The notes: generated by a model from the letters alone, not told the origin. A stretch of 64,000 bases of DNA from Burkholderia ubonensis (GCF_902833085.1 NZ_CADFEB010000007.1:124001-188000), one strand, 5' to 3'. Positions 1-9,467 are shown, numbered from the stretch's first letter. A program made the numbers and translations.

Positions 1-42
1 ACGAGCCTGAACGCCGTTCAGCAGTTCAAGAGCCGGGGGTAA
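1..42 (+). CDS. hemX: HemX C-terminal end (partial)
   Basis: The window opens inside a reading frame that ends at TAA, two bases before the hemY ATG. Only 13 residues (TSLNAVQQFKSRG) are visible. The identity rests on position: in beta- and gammaproteobacteria the gene directly upstream of hemY and nearly touching it is hemX, the membrane-anchored protein of the hemCDXY cluster. The visible residues alone would not identify it. Confidence 0.6.
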   Translation, partial: TSLNAVQQFKSRG

Positions 43-44
43 CG

Positions 45-1232
45 ATGACGCTTCGAGGAATCGTTTGGCTCGCGGTCCTGTTCGCGATCGCCGCGGCGCT
101 CGCCACCGTCGGCCGCTTCGATACCGGCCAGGTGCTGCTCGTCTATCCGCCGTACCGGGTCGACCTGTCGCTGAACCTGTTCGTGGTCGGCATCGTCGTG
201 CTGTTCATCGTCGTCTACGCGCTGATGCGCATCGTGCGCAACATCTGGCGCATGCCGCAGCGGGTCGCCGCGTATCGCGCCCGCTCGCGCAACGAGAAGG
301 CGCAGGCGTCGCTGCGCGACGCGATCGCGAACCTGTACGCGGGCCGCTTCTCGCGCGCCGAGAAGGCCGCGCGCGACGCGCTGTCGATCGACGCGAACCA
401 GGGCGCGGCGAGCCTCGTCGCGGCCACCGCCGCGCATCGGATGCATGAATACGCGCGCCGCGACGACTGGCTGTCGAAGGTCGGCGCGCCGGAGTGGCAG
501 GATGCGCGCCTGCTAGCCGCGGCCGACATGCGCGCCGACGCGCGCGATGCCGACGGCGCGCTCGCCGCGCTGTCCGAGATGCAGGCGGGCGGCAAGCGCA
601 TCCACGCGCAGCAGGTCGCGCTGCGCGCGCAGCAGCAGCTGAAGAACTGGGCCGAGGTGCTGAAGCTCGCGAAGGCGCTGGAAAAGCGCGAGGCGCTGCA
701 TCCGGCCGCGGCGGTGCGGCTGCGCCAGCAGGCGGCCGAGAACCTGCTGCGCGAGCGCCGTCACGATCCCGATGCGCTGCTCGAGGTGTGGCAGTCGCTG
801 TCGACGACGGAGCGGCAGTCGCCGCGTCTCGCCGATCTCGCGGCGGACCTGCTCGTGTCGCTCGAACGCCGGCCGGAAGCGCGCCGCATCGTCGAGGACG
901 CGCTCGCGCACAACTGGGATGCGCGCCTGCTGCGCCGCTACCCGGATACCGCCGGCGCGGACGCGCTGCCGCTGATCCAGAAGGCGGAAGGGTGGAAGAA
1001 GGATCACCCGGACGACGCGGACCTGCTGTTCGCGCTCGGCCGCCTCTGCCAGCAGCAGCAGCTGTGGGGCAAGGCGCAGTCGTTCCTCGAATCGGCGCTC
1101 AAGCTTGCCGACAACGAGGCGCTCAGGGTGCGCGCACATCGTGCGCTCGCGCGCCTGTTCGAGCATCTCGGCGAAACCGACAAGGCGGCGAAGCACTACC
1201 GCGAAAGCGCGCTCGCGATCACCGTGGTCTGA
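45..1232 (+). CDS. hemY: HemY-like inner-membrane TPR protein of the heme cluster
   Basis: The protein has 395 residues. Two hydrophobic segments near residues 5-20 and 42-62 form the N-terminal HemY_N membrane hairpin. An Arg/Ala-rich helical region follows, with TPR-like repeats between about 80 and 390, for example around the ANLYAGRFSRAEKAARDAL stretch and again near the C terminus. This HemY is not the protoporphyrinogen oxidase that carries the same name in Bacillus. It is an accessory protein of unsettled role in late porphyrin metabolism. It follows hemX with a 2-base gap, so the two are probably translated from one message, and a strong hairpin terminator follows its stop. Confidence 0.92.
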   Translation: MTLRGIVWLAVLFAIAAALATVGRFDTGQVLLVYPPYRVDLSLNLFVVGIVVLFIVVYALMRIVRNIWRMPQRVAAYRARSRNEKAQASLRDAIANLYAGRFSRAEKAARDALSIDANQGAASLVAATAAHRMHEYARRDDWLSKVGAPEWQDARLLAAADMRADARDADGALAALSEMQAGGKRIHAQQVALRAQQQLKNWAEVLKLAKALEKREALHPAAAVRLRQQAAENLLRERRHDPDALLEVWQSLSTTERQSPRLADLAADLLVSLERRPEARRIVEDALAHNWDARLLRRYPDTAGADALPLIQKAEGWKKDHPDDADLLFALGRLCQQQQLWGKAQSFLESALKLADNEALRVRAHRALARLFEHLGETDKAAKHYRESALAITVV

Positions 1233-1256
1233 CGCGCCGCCGCGCCGCGCGCACGC

Positions 1257-1293
1257 AAAACCCCGAACACCGGCCGGCGTTCGGGGTTTTTTT
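1257..1293. terminator. Bidirectional rho-independent terminator
   Basis: The perfect stem CCCCGAAC/GTTCGGGG (1261-1268 with 1279-1286) is flanked by AAAA on the left and seven T on the right. It can therefore end transcripts from both the rightward hemY and the leftward MFS gene, whose stops face each other. Confidence 0.9.
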
Positions 1294-1305
1294 CATGGGG
1301 GCGCG

Positions 1306-2610
1306 TCACTTGTCGACCAGCCGCTTCGGTACCGACAGCGCGAGCAGGCCGCCGAGCACGAGGAACCCGGCGAGCATGTACATGCCCGAGTCGTTCGCGC
1401 CCGTCGCCTGCTTGAGCCAGCCCATCAGGTAAGGGCTCAGGAAGCCCGCGAGGTTGCCGATCGAGTTGATCATCGCGATGCCCGCCGCGGCCGCCGTGCC
1501 GCCGAGGAACGCGGTCGGCAGGCTCCAGAACAGCGGCAGCGTGGTCAGGATGCCCATCGTCGCGAGCGTGAGGCCGAGCATCGCGAGCGCGGTCTCGTGT
1601 GCCCAGATCACCGACAGCACGAGCCCGAGCGCGCCGAGCGCGGCGGGGATCGCGAGATGCCAGCGGCGCTCGCGGCGCTTGTCCGCGCTGCGCGCGATCA
1701 GGATCATCGCGACCACCGCAGCCGCATACGGCACCGCCGACAGCAGGCCGATCGCGAACGTATCGGTGACGCCGGTCGCCTTGATGATCGTCGGCAGCCA
1801 GAAGCCGACGCCGTAGAGCCCCATCACGAACGAGAAGTAGATGAGCGCCATCAGCCATACGCGCGGGCTCGCCATCACGGTGCTGAGTGACGGATCTTCC
1901 TTGGTCGCCTCCTCCGCGTCGACGTTGCGGGCGAGCAGCGCCTTTTCCTCGTCGGTGAGCCAGGTCGCCTTCGCGATCCGGTCGTCGAGCGCGAAGAACA
2001 CCAGCACGCCGACCAGCACCGACGGCGTGCCTTCGAGCAGGAACAGCCACTGCCAGCCGTGCCAGCCGCTCAGCCCGTCGAACGTCTTCAGGATGAAGCC
2101 CGAGATCGGCCCGCCGACCACGCCGGACAGCGCGACCGCCGTCATGAAGAACGTCGTCATCCGGCCGCGCCGGTGCGCGGGATACCAGTAGGTCAGATAG
2201 AGGATCACGCCGGGAAAGAAACCCGCTTCGGCGACGCCGAGCAGGAAGCGCATCACGTAGAACATCGTGGGTGTCGTGACGAACATCGTCAGGATCGAGA
2301 TCACGCCCCACGTCGCCATGATGCGCGCGATCCACAGGCGCGCGCCGACCTTGTGCAGGATGAGGTTGCTCGGCACTTCGAACAGGAAATAGCCGAAGAA
2401 GAAGATCCCGGCGCCGAAGCCGTAGACGGTGTCGCTGAGGTTCAGGTCGCTCGCCATCTGCAGCTTCGCGAAGCCGACGTTCACGCGGTCGAGGTACGCG
2501 ACCACGTAGCACAGCAGCAGGAGCGGCGTGAGCCGCCACGACACCTTGCGGTAGGTCGCTTCCTCGAACGCGCCGGACGCGCCCGGCAGCGAATGCGTCG
2601 GTGATGCCAT
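1306..2610 (-). CDS. MFS transporter, anion/cation symporter (ACS) type
   Basis: The 434-residue protein has about 12 hydrophobic segments. The N-terminal signature CYVVAYLDRVNVGFAKLQM is typical of the ACS family, whose members import organic anions such as tartrate, phthalate, 4-hydroxyphenylacetate and glucarate. The start at 2610 is preceded by GGAGACAAC, a good ribosome-binding site. The gene lies just downstream of an SDR and an aldehyde dehydrogenase in the same direction, so a role in importing their carbon source is likely. The substrate cannot be read from sequence. Confidence 0.9.
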   Translation of the reverse strand: MASPTHSLPGASGAFEEATYRKVSWRLTPLLLLCYVVAYLDRVNVGFAKLQMASDLNLSDTVYGFGAGIFFFGYFLFEVPSNLILHKVGARLWIARIMATWGVISILTMFVTTPTMFYVMRFLLGVAEAGFFPGVILYLTYWYPAHRRGRMTTFFMTAVALSGVVGGPISGFILKTFDGLSGWHGWQWLFLLEGTPSVLVGVLVFFALDDRIAKATWLTDEEKALLARNVDAEEATKEDPSLSTVMASPRVWLMALIYFSFVMGLYGVGFWLPTIIKATGVTDTFAIGLLSAVPYAAAVVAMILIARSADKRRERRWHLAIPAALGALGLVLSVIWAHETALAMLGLTLATMGILTTLPLFWSLPTAFLGGTAAAAGIAMINSIGNLAGFLSPYLMGWLKQATGANDSGMYMLAGFLVLGGLLALSVPKRLVDK

Positions 2611-2655
2611 GTTGTCTCCTGTCGTCGTTTGTATGATGCGGGCCCGTGGGCCCGG

Positions 2656-2695
2656 TGCGGCTAGATGCGGCTAGATGCGGCTAGATGCGGCTAGA
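2656..2695. repeat. Four tandem 10-bp repeats (TGCGGCTAGA)
   Basis: Four exact copies of the decamer TGCGGCTAGA stand head to tail. Read on the minus strand they carry CTAG-centred TAG triplets every 10 bases, starting with the stop codon of the SDR gene. Because 10 is not a multiple of 3, the copies supply TAG in all three frames downstream of that gene. Confidence 0.95.
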
Positions 2696-3449
2696 TGCAG
2701 CGCCCGCCGTCCACCTCGAGGCAGACGCCGGTGATGAACTCCGCCTCGTCCGACGCGAGATAGAGCGCCGCGTTCGCGATGTCCTGCGGCGTCGAGAAGC
2801 GGCCGAGCGGGATCGTCGCGAGAAAGCGCTGGCGGTTTTCGGGGGTGTCCTCGCAGCCCATGAACTCGGTCATCAGGCCGGTCTCGCCGAGCACCGGGTT
2901 GATGCAGTTCACGCGGATGCGGTCCGCGCCGAGCTCGGCGGCGAGCGACTTGCTCGCGGTGATCATCGCGCCCTTCGTGCTGTTGTACCAGACGAGGCCG
3001 GGGCGCGGCCGCACGCCGGCCGTCGACGCGACGTTCACGAACACGCCGCCGCCTTGCTCGCGGAAATACGGCACGAAGGTCTGCACGCACCAGTAGAGGC
3101 TCTTCATGTTGACCGCGTAGACGCGGTCGAACTCCGCTTCGGTCACGTCGAGCACCGGCTTGTTGCGGTGCGTGGTGCCGGCGTTGTTGACGACGATCTG
3201 CACCGCGTGAAAGTCGTCGAGCGCGGCGGCGAGCAGCGCCTGCCAGTCGTCGCGGCGCGACACGTCGCCCGCGACCGCGATCGCCTTGCCGCCCGCGAGC
3301 GCGATCTCGCTCGCGACGCGCTCGGCCGCCGCGCCGTTCAGGTCGTTGACGACGACGTTCGCGCCTTCGCGCGCGTACGTCTTCGCGATGCCTTCGCCGA
3401 AGCCCGAGCCGCCGCCCGTGACGATTGCCGTCTTGCCGTTCAGCCGCAT
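2691..3449 (-). CDS. SDR-family NAD(P)-dependent oxidoreductase
   Basis: This is a classical short-chain dehydrogenase/reductase of 252 residues. The cofactor-binding glycine motif TGGGSGFG is at residues 11-18, NNAG at 88-91, the catalytic Ser near 142, and the Tyr-x-x-x-Lys pair at Y155 and K159. The C-terminal GxxLEVDGG segment is typical of the FabG-like group. The start at 3449 was chosen because it gives the canonical N terminus MRLNGKTAIVTGG and has AGGAGA upstream; a longer frame to 3497 would add an unlikely leader. It sits between an aldehyde dehydrogenase upstream and an MFS importer downstream, suggesting alcohol or hydroxy-acid oxidation. Substrate unknown. Confidence 0.92.
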   Translation of the reverse strand: MRLNGKTAIVTGGGSGFGEGIAKTYAREGANVVVNDLNGAAAERVASEIALAGGKAIAVAGDVSRRDDWQALLAAALDDFHAVQIVVNNAGTTHRNKPVLDVTEAEFDRVYAVNMKSLYWCVQTFVPYFREQGGGVFVNVASTAGVRPRPGLVWYNSTKGAMITASKSLAAELGADRIRVNCINPVLGETGLMTEFMGCEDTPENRQRFLATIPLGRFSTPQDIANAALYLASDEAEFITGVCLEVDGGRCI

Positions 3450-3534
3450 GCTGTGTCTCCTGATTGGTGTGTATGTGATGTGCTGCCGCGTTGCCATTTA
3501 CCGCATCGCCGTGCGCCGTCCCGGCGCCGAACCT

Positions 3535-4974
3535 TCAGCCGTGCCGGATCGCGATCGTCTTCAGCACGGTAAAGCCGTACAGCGCCTCGAAACCCTTCTC
3601 GCGGCCGTGGCCCGAATGGCCGACGCCGCCGAACGGCAGCTCGACGCCGCCGCCCGCGCCGTAATTGTTGACGAACACCTGGCCCGCGCGGACGCGCCGC
3701 GCGACGCGCAGCTGGCGCGCGCCGTCGCGCGTCCAGATGCCCGCGACGAGGCCGTACGGCGTGCCGTTCGCGAGCGCGACCGCTTCGTCCTCGTCGGCAA
3801 AGCGCATCGCGGCGAGCACCGGGCCGAACACTTCCTCCTGCGCGAGCCGGTGCGTGGGCGGCACGTCGCGCAGCAGCGCGGGCGCCTGGTAGAAGCCGCT
3901 TTCGGGCGCGTCCGGCACCACCTGGCCGTGCGCGGCCATCGGAATGCCGTCGTGCTGCGCATCGGACAGGAAATCCCATACGCGCTGCTGCTGCTTCGCG
4001 TTGATCAGCGGGCCGCAGTCGAGATCCGCGCGGCTCGGGCCGACCCGCAGGCCGTTGAACGCGGTCGCGAGCCGCTCGACGAGCGGCTCATAGACGGCAC
4101 GGTCGATCAGCACGCGGCTGCCCGCCGAGCAGGTCTGGCCGCCGTTCTGCACGATCGCGTTGACGAGCACCGGCAGTGCCGCATCGAGGTCGGCGTCCGC
4201 GAACACGAGCTGCGGCGACTTGCCGCCGAGTTCGAGCGTGACGGGCACGTGATTTTCCGCGGCCATCTGCGCGACGAGCTTGCCGGTCGCGGGCGAGCCG
4301 GTAAACGAGATGTGGTCGATGCCCGGATGGCGGGCGAGCGCCGCGCCGGCCTCGTGGCCGTAGCCGGTGACGACGTTCAGCGCGCCGGCCGGCAGCCCGG
4401 CTTCGGCTGCCAGTTCGGCGACCCGCAGCACCGACAGGCACGCGTCCTCGGCCGGCTTCACGACGCACGCGTTGCCGGCCGCGAGCGCCGCGCCGACGCT
4501 GCGCCCGAAGATCTGCATCGGATAGTTCCACGGCACGATGTGGCCGGTGACGCCGTGCGGCTCGCGCACGGTGAGCACCATGTAGCCGGCCTGGTAGGGG
4601 AGGGTCTCGCCGTGCAGCTTGTCGGCGGCGCCCGCGTAGAACTCGAAGTAGCGCGCGAGCGCGGCCGCGTCGGCGCGCGCCTGCCTGAGCGGCTTGCCGG
4701 TGTCGCGCGCCTCGATGACGGCAAGTTCCTCGAGACGGGCCGAGACGAGCGCCGACAGCCGGTGCAGCACGCGGCCGCGCTCGGCGGCGCTCGCGGCGCC
4801 CCACGCGCCCGCGAATGCGTCGCGGGCCGCGGCGACCGCGCGCTCGACGTCGGCGGCGGAGCCGCGCGCGATCGCCGCGAACGGCTGGCCGTCGGACGGA
4901 TCGATGACCGGGATCGTTTCGAGCTGCGCGGGCGATGTCCATTCGCCCGCGATGAAGTGCCTTGCCTCTTCCAT
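3535..4974 (-). CDS. NAD(P)-dependent aldehyde dehydrogenase
   Basis: The length of 479 residues is normal for the ALDH superfamily. N150 in the PWNYP motif, general base E248 in LELGGKSP and nucleophile C282 in [10 protein letters not shown] are all present, so the enzyme should oxidise an aldehyde to the acid. The sequence resembles the betaine/phenylacetaldehyde/gamma-aminobutyraldehyde-type branch, but the substrate is not determinable. GGAGCAAGC precedes the ATG. It appears to be the first gene of a leftward set with the SDR (85-bp gap) and the MFS transporter (80-bp gap), which together look like uptake plus two-step oxidation of one compound. Confidence 0.93.
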   Translation of the reverse strand: MEEARHFIAGEWTSPAQLETIPVIDPSDGQPFAAIARGSAADVERAVAAARDAFAGAWGAASAAERGRVLHRLSALVSARLEELAVIEARDTGKPLRQARADAAALARYFEFYAGAADKLHGETLPYQAGYMVLTVREPHGVTGHIVPWNYPMQIFGRSVGAALAAGNACVVKPAEDACLSVLRVAELAAEAGLPAGALNVVTGYGHEAGAALARHPGIDHISFTGSPATGKLVAQMAAENHVPVTLELGGKSPQLVFADADLDAALPVLVNAIVQNGGQTCSAGSRVLIDRAVYEPLVERLATAFNGLRVGPSRADLDCGPLINAKQQQRVWDFLSDAQHDGIPMAAHGQVVPDAPESGFYQAPALLRDVPPTHRLAQEEVFGPVLAAMRFADEDEAVALANGTPYGLVAGIWTRDGARQLRVARRVRAGQVFVNNYGAGGGVELPFGGVGHSGHGREKGFEALYGFTVLKTIAIRHG

Positions 4975-5074
4975 GCTTGCTCCGATTCCATGCAGCGCTG
5001 CATATTGTTCGATGGCCGGACGGTCAGCGCGATTATCGCGCCGTTCGTCATCCGGACGCCACCGGTCGATTGGC

Positions 5075-5080
5075 TATAAT
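5075..5080 (+). promoter_or_regulatory. Candidate -10 hexamer of ppa
   Basis: A perfect TATAAT stands 88 bp upstream of the ppa ATG, in a GC-rich gap where such a hexamer is unlikely by chance. No good -35 is visible at 17 bp (TCCGGA region), so the promoter assignment is tentative. Confidence 0.45.
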
Positions 5081-5168
5081 GGCGCATTCTTTCCGGACAT
5101 GCCGGCGGCGCGTGCCTCGACCGCGGCGTGCCCTGTCCCGAATTCCCTTCGACCAACAGAGAACGCAC

Positions 5169-5696
5169 ATGAGCTTCAACCATGTTCCGGCCGGCAAGGA
5201 CCTGCCGCAAGATTTCAACGTCATCATCGAGATTCCCGCGCAAAGCGATCCGGTGAAGTACGAAGCGGACAAGGAGCTCGGCCTCCTCGTCGTCGACCGC
5301 TTCATCGGCACGGGCATGCGCTACCCGGTGAACTACGGCTACATTCCGCAGACGCTGTCGGGCGACGGCGATCCGGTCGACGTGCTGGTGATCACGCCGT
5401 TCCCGCTGCTGGCCGGCTCGATCGTGCGTTCGCGCGTGCTCGGCATGCTGCAGATGACCGACGAGTCGGGCGTCGACGCGAAGCTCGTCGCGGTCCCGCA
5501 CGACAAGGTCTGCCCGATGACGGCGAACCTGAAGTCGATCGACGACGTGCCCGAGTACCTGAAGGACCAGATCAAGCACTTCTTCGAGCAGTACAAGGCG
5601 CTCGAGAAGGGCAAGTGGGTGAAGGTCGAAGGCTGGGCGGGCATCGACGCCGCGCACAAGGAAATCACCGACGGCGCCGCGAACTACAAGAAGTAA
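5169..5696 (+). CDS. ppa: Inorganic pyrophosphatase, family I
   Basis: The cytoplasmic 175-residue enzyme hydrolyses pyrophosphate to two phosphates and so pulls nucleotide polymerisation and activation reactions forward. The family I signature with the catalytic aspartates is intact (DGDPVDVLV near residues 65-73), as are the YPVNYGYIP segment and the C-terminal KVEGW block. The length matches the E. coli enzyme (176). The start MSFNHVPAG was chosen over an upstream in-frame extension because the upstream part has no family resemblance. A bidirectional terminator follows. Confidence 0.97.
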   Translation: MSFNHVPAGKDLPQDFNVIIEIPAQSDPVKYEADKELGLLVVDRFIGTGMRYPVNYGYIPQTLSGDGDPVDVLVITPFPLLAGSIVRSRVLGMLQMTDESGVDAKLVAVPHDKVCPMTANLKSIDDVPEYLKDQIKHFFEQYKALEKGKWVKVEGWAGIDAAHKEITDGAANYKK

Positions 5697-5733
5697 GCGG
5701 CGTGCCGGCCGCGACGGCCGGTCCGTTCGATGC

Positions 5734-5778
5734 AAAAAACCGCGCGAGCCTCGTTACGAGGCCGCGCGGTTTTGTTTT
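5734..5778. terminator. Bidirectional terminator whose loop is a stop codon
   Basis: The arm AAACCGCGCG (5737-5746) pairs with CGCGCGGTTT, and an inner GCCTCG/CGAGGC stem encloses a three-base loop TTA. A-rich sequence on the left and T-rich sequence on the right let it work in both directions. The loop TTA (5754-5756) is exactly the TAA stop codon, read on the minus strand, of the GIY-YIG gene. Confidence 0.9.
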
Positions 5779-6365
5779 GCGCGGGCGGTTTTCTTCGGCG
5801 CGGGCGTGGGCGCGGGGGTATGGGCGCTCGCGGGCCGGGGCTTCGCGGCAGGACGCGTGCGTGCCTTCGGCGTAGCCTTTGCGGCCGGGCCCGTGCGGGT
5901 CGGCGATTGCTTGGCCGCGGCGCGTCCACGCTTCGGCGCGTCGCCGTTCGGGGCGGCTTGATCGACAGCGACTGCGACGGCGGCGTCCGTTGCCGTCACG
6001 TCGCCCTTCGGCGCGCGCTTGCGCGATGCGCGGGCCGGTGCGGCCTGTTCTTCGCCATCGCCGTCGCCGTCGGCGTCATCTGCGACAGCTGCCACCACCG
6101 GCAGCACCGATTCGAGCGTCCTCATCCCCGCAGCCAGCTCGCGCTTTTGCTTCGGGCTCAGCTGCTTGACCCAGTACTCCGCGCGCGACGCGCTCGACCG
6201 GTCGGCGAGCGGGAACGACGCGAGCACCGCGCGCGGCTTGCGCGAGCGCGTATAGCGCGCGCCCTTGCCGGCCGCGTGCTCGTCGAAGCGCGCCGCGACG
6301 TCGGTCGTGATGCCGGTGTAGACGCTGCCGTCGGCGCATTCGATCAGATACAGGAACCAGGACAT
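5754..6365 (-). CDS. GIY-YIG domain protein with long basic low-complexity tail
   Basis: Residues 1-85 form a compact GIY-YIG nuclease-like domain of the YhbQ/UPF0213 kind: WFLYLIECADGSVYTGITTD, then the arginine-containing helix (AARFDEHAAGKGARYTRSRKP). From about residue 90 to 203 the protein is a low-complexity Ala/Pro/Lys/Arg tail (repeated AKA/RPAAKP/APKK patterns), resembling histone H1-like or AlgP-like tails and probably binding DNA. The plain YhbQ family is about 100 residues, so the tail doubles the length. The final codons and stop lie inside the terminator shared with ppa. Cellular role unknown; DNA repair or nucleoid association are guesses. Confidence 0.88.
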   Translation of the reverse strand: MSWFLYLIECADGSVYTGITTDVAARFDEHAAGKGARYTRSRKPRAVLASFPLADRSSASRAEYWVKQLSPKQKRELAAGMRTLESVLPVVAAVADDADGDGDGEEQAAPARASRKRAPKGDVTATDAAVAVAVDQAAPNGDAPKRGRAAAKQSPTRTGPAAKATPKARTRPAAKPRPASAHTPAPTPAPKKTARAKQNRAAS

Positions 6366-6425
6366 GACAGGGCGGCAGGATGTGGCGAAATTCGGCGAAG
6401 CCGCCAGTGTCTCAGAAAAGGCGCG

Positions 6426-7613
6426 CTAATCCGCGTCGCGCTTGAACGGGTTGTGGTCCTGCAATTCGTCGACGTACGCGTGGATGTGGTTCGTCTCGCG
6501 TTCCAGGAAGCGCGACACCGCGTCCGAGAACGCCGGATGCGCGAGCCAGTGCGCGGAATGCGTGACGGTCGGCAGGAAGCCGCGCGCGAGCTTGTGCTCG
6601 CCCTGCGCGCCGCCTTCGAACGTATCGAGCCCGGCTTCGATGCAGAACTCGAGCAGCTGATAGTACGCAGTCTCGAAATGCAGGCAGGGTACGTGCTCGA
6701 CCGCGCCCCAGTAGCGGCCGTACAGCGTGCCGCCGCCGCCGGCGTCACGCTGGTAGACGGCGAGCGCGCTCGCGATCGGCTTGCCGTCGGCTTCGGCGAT
6801 CACGAGCAGCAGATTGTCCGGCATCGTCTGGCCGATCGTGCGGAAGAACTCGAGGTTCAGGTACGGGCTCGAATAGTGGTCGCGATAGGTCTGCCGGTAG
6901 CAGCGCGAGAAGAAGCGCCAGTCGGCGTCGCGGATCGCGTCGCCCGTCAGGCGCCGGAACGTCACGCCCGCGTCGTGCACCTTGCGCCGCTCGGCGCGGA
7001 TGTTCTTGCGCTTCTTCTGCTCGAGCGTGCCGAGGAAATCGTCGAAGTGGCGATAGCCGTCGTTGATCCAGTGGAACTGCACGCCCTGGCGCAGCATCAT
7101 CCCCATCGAGTCGAACAGCTGCGCTTCGGCTTCGGTCGGGAACAGCACGTGCAGCGACGACACGTCGCTCTGCTCGGCGAGCGCGAGCAGCGTGGCCGCG
7201 AGGCGGCGGCGCGCGTCGTCGTCGGCCGCGAGCACGCGCGTGCCCTGCACCGGCGTGAACGGCACCGCGCACAGCAGCTTCGGGTAATACGGCACGCCGT
7301 TGCGCTGGTACGCGTCTGCCCACGCCCAGTCGAACACGTATTCGCCGTACGAATGGGTCTTCAGGTAGACGGGCGCGGCGGCCGCGAGCCGGCCGGTGCG
7401 CTCGTCGGTCAGCGTGACGAAGCGCGGCGACCAGCCGGTCGCGTCCACCGCGCAGCGCGCGACGTGCAGCGCGTCGAGGAATTCGTGGCGCAGGAACGGC
7501 GTCGGGCGCGCGTCGCGGGCGACGAGCGCGTTCCATTCGGCAGCCGGCACTTCGGCCGGGGACGACAGGATGCCCGTGCGATAATCGATGCGTTCGTGTT
7601 TCAACCGTGTCAA
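6426..7613 (-). CDS. FemAB/GNAT-fold protein (COG3146 type)
   Basis: The protein of about 395 residues belongs to the family annotated as 'peptidogalycan biosynthesis protein' or GNAT-like DUF482. Recognisable blocks include PTPFLRHEFLDAL near residue 37, HSYGEYVFDWAWADAYQRNG near 105, and LYGRYWGAVEHVPCLHFETAYYQ with EGGAQGEHKLARGF in the C-terminal half. Family members are conserved but their substrate is not established. The reading frame has no ATG at its 5' end; a TTG at 7613 is the first start available, so the exact start is uncertain. It is divergent from nadE with about 115 bp between. Confidence 0.85.
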   Translation of the reverse strand: MTRLKHERIDYRTGILSSPAEVPAAEWNALVARDARPTPFLRHEFLDALHVARCAVDATGWSPRFVTLTDERTGRLAAAAPVYLKTHSYGEYVFDWAWADAYQRNGVPYYPKLLCAVPFTPVQGTRVLAADDDARRRLAATLLALAEQSDVSSLHVLFPTEAEAQLFDSMGMMLRQGVQFHWINDGYRHFDDFLGTLEQKKRKNIRAERRKVHDAGVTFRRLTGDAIRDADWRFFSRCYRQTYRDHYSSPYLNLEFFRTIGQTMPDNLLLVIAEADGKPIASALAVYQRDAGGGGTLYGRYWGAVEHVPCLHFETAYYQLLEFCIEAGLDTFEGGAQGEHKLARGFLPTVTHSAHWLAHPAFSDAVSRFLERETNHIHAYVDELQDHNPFKRDAD

Positions 7614-7728
7614 CCGTTTGAATGCGTACCGTTGGATGTCGCCGGGGGCGCGCCGCCTGCCGCGGCACGCCCCCGGGACGATTTCGTCAGCCGTTCATGG
7701 CGCGCCGCCGGGCAGCGCCGATCCCGTC

Positions 7729-9414
7729 ATGAAGACCCGTATCGCTCTCGCTCAAATCAACGTCACCGTCGGCGATTTCGCCGGCAACGTCGCGCGGATC
7801 GTCGCGGCCGCGCGCGCGGCGCACAACGATGGTGCGCAGCTGATGATCGCGCCCGAACTCGCGCTGTCCGGCTATCCGCCCGAAGACCTGCTGCTGCGGC
7901 CCGCGTTCTACGCGGCGTCGGCGGCGGCGCTCGACGCGCTCGCGGCCGAGCTGAAGGCGTTCGACGGGCTCGCGGTGCTGGTCGGCCATCCGCTGCGGGT
8001 GCCAGGCGTCGATGGTAATGCAAACCGCCCGATCGAGCGCGGCGTGCCGCCGTCGGACACCTACAACGCGGCGTCGCTGATCGTCGGCGGCGAGATCGTC
8101 GGCACCTACCGCAAGCAGGACCTGCCGAACGCCGAGGTGTTCGACGAGAAGCGCTACTTCGCGACCGACGCCGAGCCGCTCGTGTTCGACCTGAACGGCG
8201 TGAAGTTCGGCGTGATCATCTGCGAGGACGCATGGCACGCATCGGCCGCGCAGATCGCGAAGGCGGCCGGCGCGCAGGTGCTGCTGATCCCGAACGGCTC
8301 CCCGTATCACATGAACAAGGAAGCGGTGCGCATGGAGATCCTGCGCGCGCGGATCCGCGAGACCGGGCTGCCGATGGTGTACGTGAACCTCATCGGCGCG
8401 CAGGACGAGCTCGTGTTCGACGGCGGCTCGTTCGTGCTCGACGCGGCGGGCGCGCTGGTCGCGAAAATGCCGCAGTTCGAGGAGGGGCATGCGATCGTCG
8501 AATTCGACGGCGCGCGGCCGCTGCCCGGCGCGATCGCGCCGGAGCTGTCGCTGGAAGCGCAGGTGTACCGCGCACTCGTGCTGGGCGTGCGCGACTACAT
8601 CGGCAAGAACGGCTTCCCGGGCGCGCTCGTCGGCCTGTCGGGCGGCGTCGATTCCGCGCTGGTGCTCGCGGTCGCATGCGACGCGCTCGGGTCCGAACGC
8701 GTGCGCGCGGTGATGATGCCGTCGCGCTACACCGCCGACATCTCGACGACCGACGCGGCCGACATGGCGCGGCGCGTCGGCGTGCGCTACGACGAGATCG
8801 CGATCGCGCCGATGTTCGATGCGTTCCGCGCGTCGCTCGCGGGCGAATTCGCGGGCCGCGCGGAGGACGCGACCGAGGAGAACATCCAGGCGCGCATCCG
8901 CGGCACGCTGCTGATGGCGCTGTCGAACAAGTTCGGCTCGATCGTGCTGACGACCGGCAACAAGAGCGAGATGGCGGTCGGCTACTGCACGCTGTACGGC
9001 GACATGGCGGGCGGCTTCGCGGTGATCAAGGACATCGCGAAGACGCTCGTCTACCGGCTCTGCCATTACCGCAACGCGGCGGCCGAATATGCGACGCGCG
9101 ACATCATTCCGGAGCGGATCCTGACGCGCGCGCCGTCCGCGGAGCTGCGCGAGAACCAGACCGACCAGGACAGCCTGCCGCCGTACGACGTGCTCGACGC
9201 GATCATGCGCATGTACATGGAGGAAGACCGCCCGCTCGCCGAGATCGTCGCGGCGGGCTATGCCGAGGCGGACGTGCAGCGCGTCACGCGGCTCATCAAG
9301 ATCAACGAATACAAGCGGCGCCAGGCGCCGATCGGCATCCGCGTCACGCATCGCGCGTTCGGCCGCGACTGGCGCTACCCGATCACGTCGCGCTTCGCCG
9401 AGCGCCTCGATTGA
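7729..9414 (+). CDS. nadE: Glutamine-dependent NAD+ synthetase
   Basis: The 561-residue fusion enzyme performs the last step of NAD synthesis: amidation of nicotinate adenine dinucleotide with ATP and glutamine. The N-terminal nitrilase-like glutaminase domain (residues 1-260) has its catalytic triad E43, K129 and C165 (in GVIICEDAW). The C-terminal synthetase domain carries the ATP pyrophosphatase loop SGGVDS at residues 304-309, plus the NKSE motif. The start MKTRIALAQINVTVGDF fits the family; an upstream in-frame extension to 7588 has no homology. glnB follows 65 bp later, an arrangement common in betaproteobacteria. Confidence 0.96.
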   Translation: MKTRIALAQINVTVGDFAGNVARIVAAARAAHNDGAQLMIAPELALSGYPPEDLLLRPAFYAASAAALDALAAELKAFDGLAVLVGHPLRVPGVDGNANRPIERGVPPSDTYNAASLIVGGEIVGTYRKQDLPNAEVFDEKRYFATDAEPLVFDLNGVKFGVIICEDAWHASAAQIAKAAGAQVLLIPNGSPYHMNKEAVRMEILRARIRETGLPMVYVNLIGAQDELVFDGGSFVLDAAGALVAKMPQFEEGHAIVEFDGARPLPGAIAPELSLEAQVYRALVLGVRDYIGKNGFPGALVGLSGGVDSALVLAVACDALGSERVRAVMMPSRYTADISTTDAADMARRVGVRYDEIAIAPMFDAFRASLAGEFAGRAEDATEENIQARIRGTLLMALSNKFGSIVLTTGNKSEMAVGYCTLYGDMAGGFAVIKDIAKTLVYRLCHYRNAAAEYATRDIIPERILTRAPSAELRENQTDQDSLPPYDVLDAIMRMYMEEDRPLAEIVAAGYAEADVQRVTRLIKINEYKRRQAPIGIRVTHRAFGRDWRYPITSRFAERLD

Positions 9415-9467
9415 GCCGCGCGCGGCGTAGAATCGGGCTCAGGTCTTTTCATCCAAACGAGCATTGA

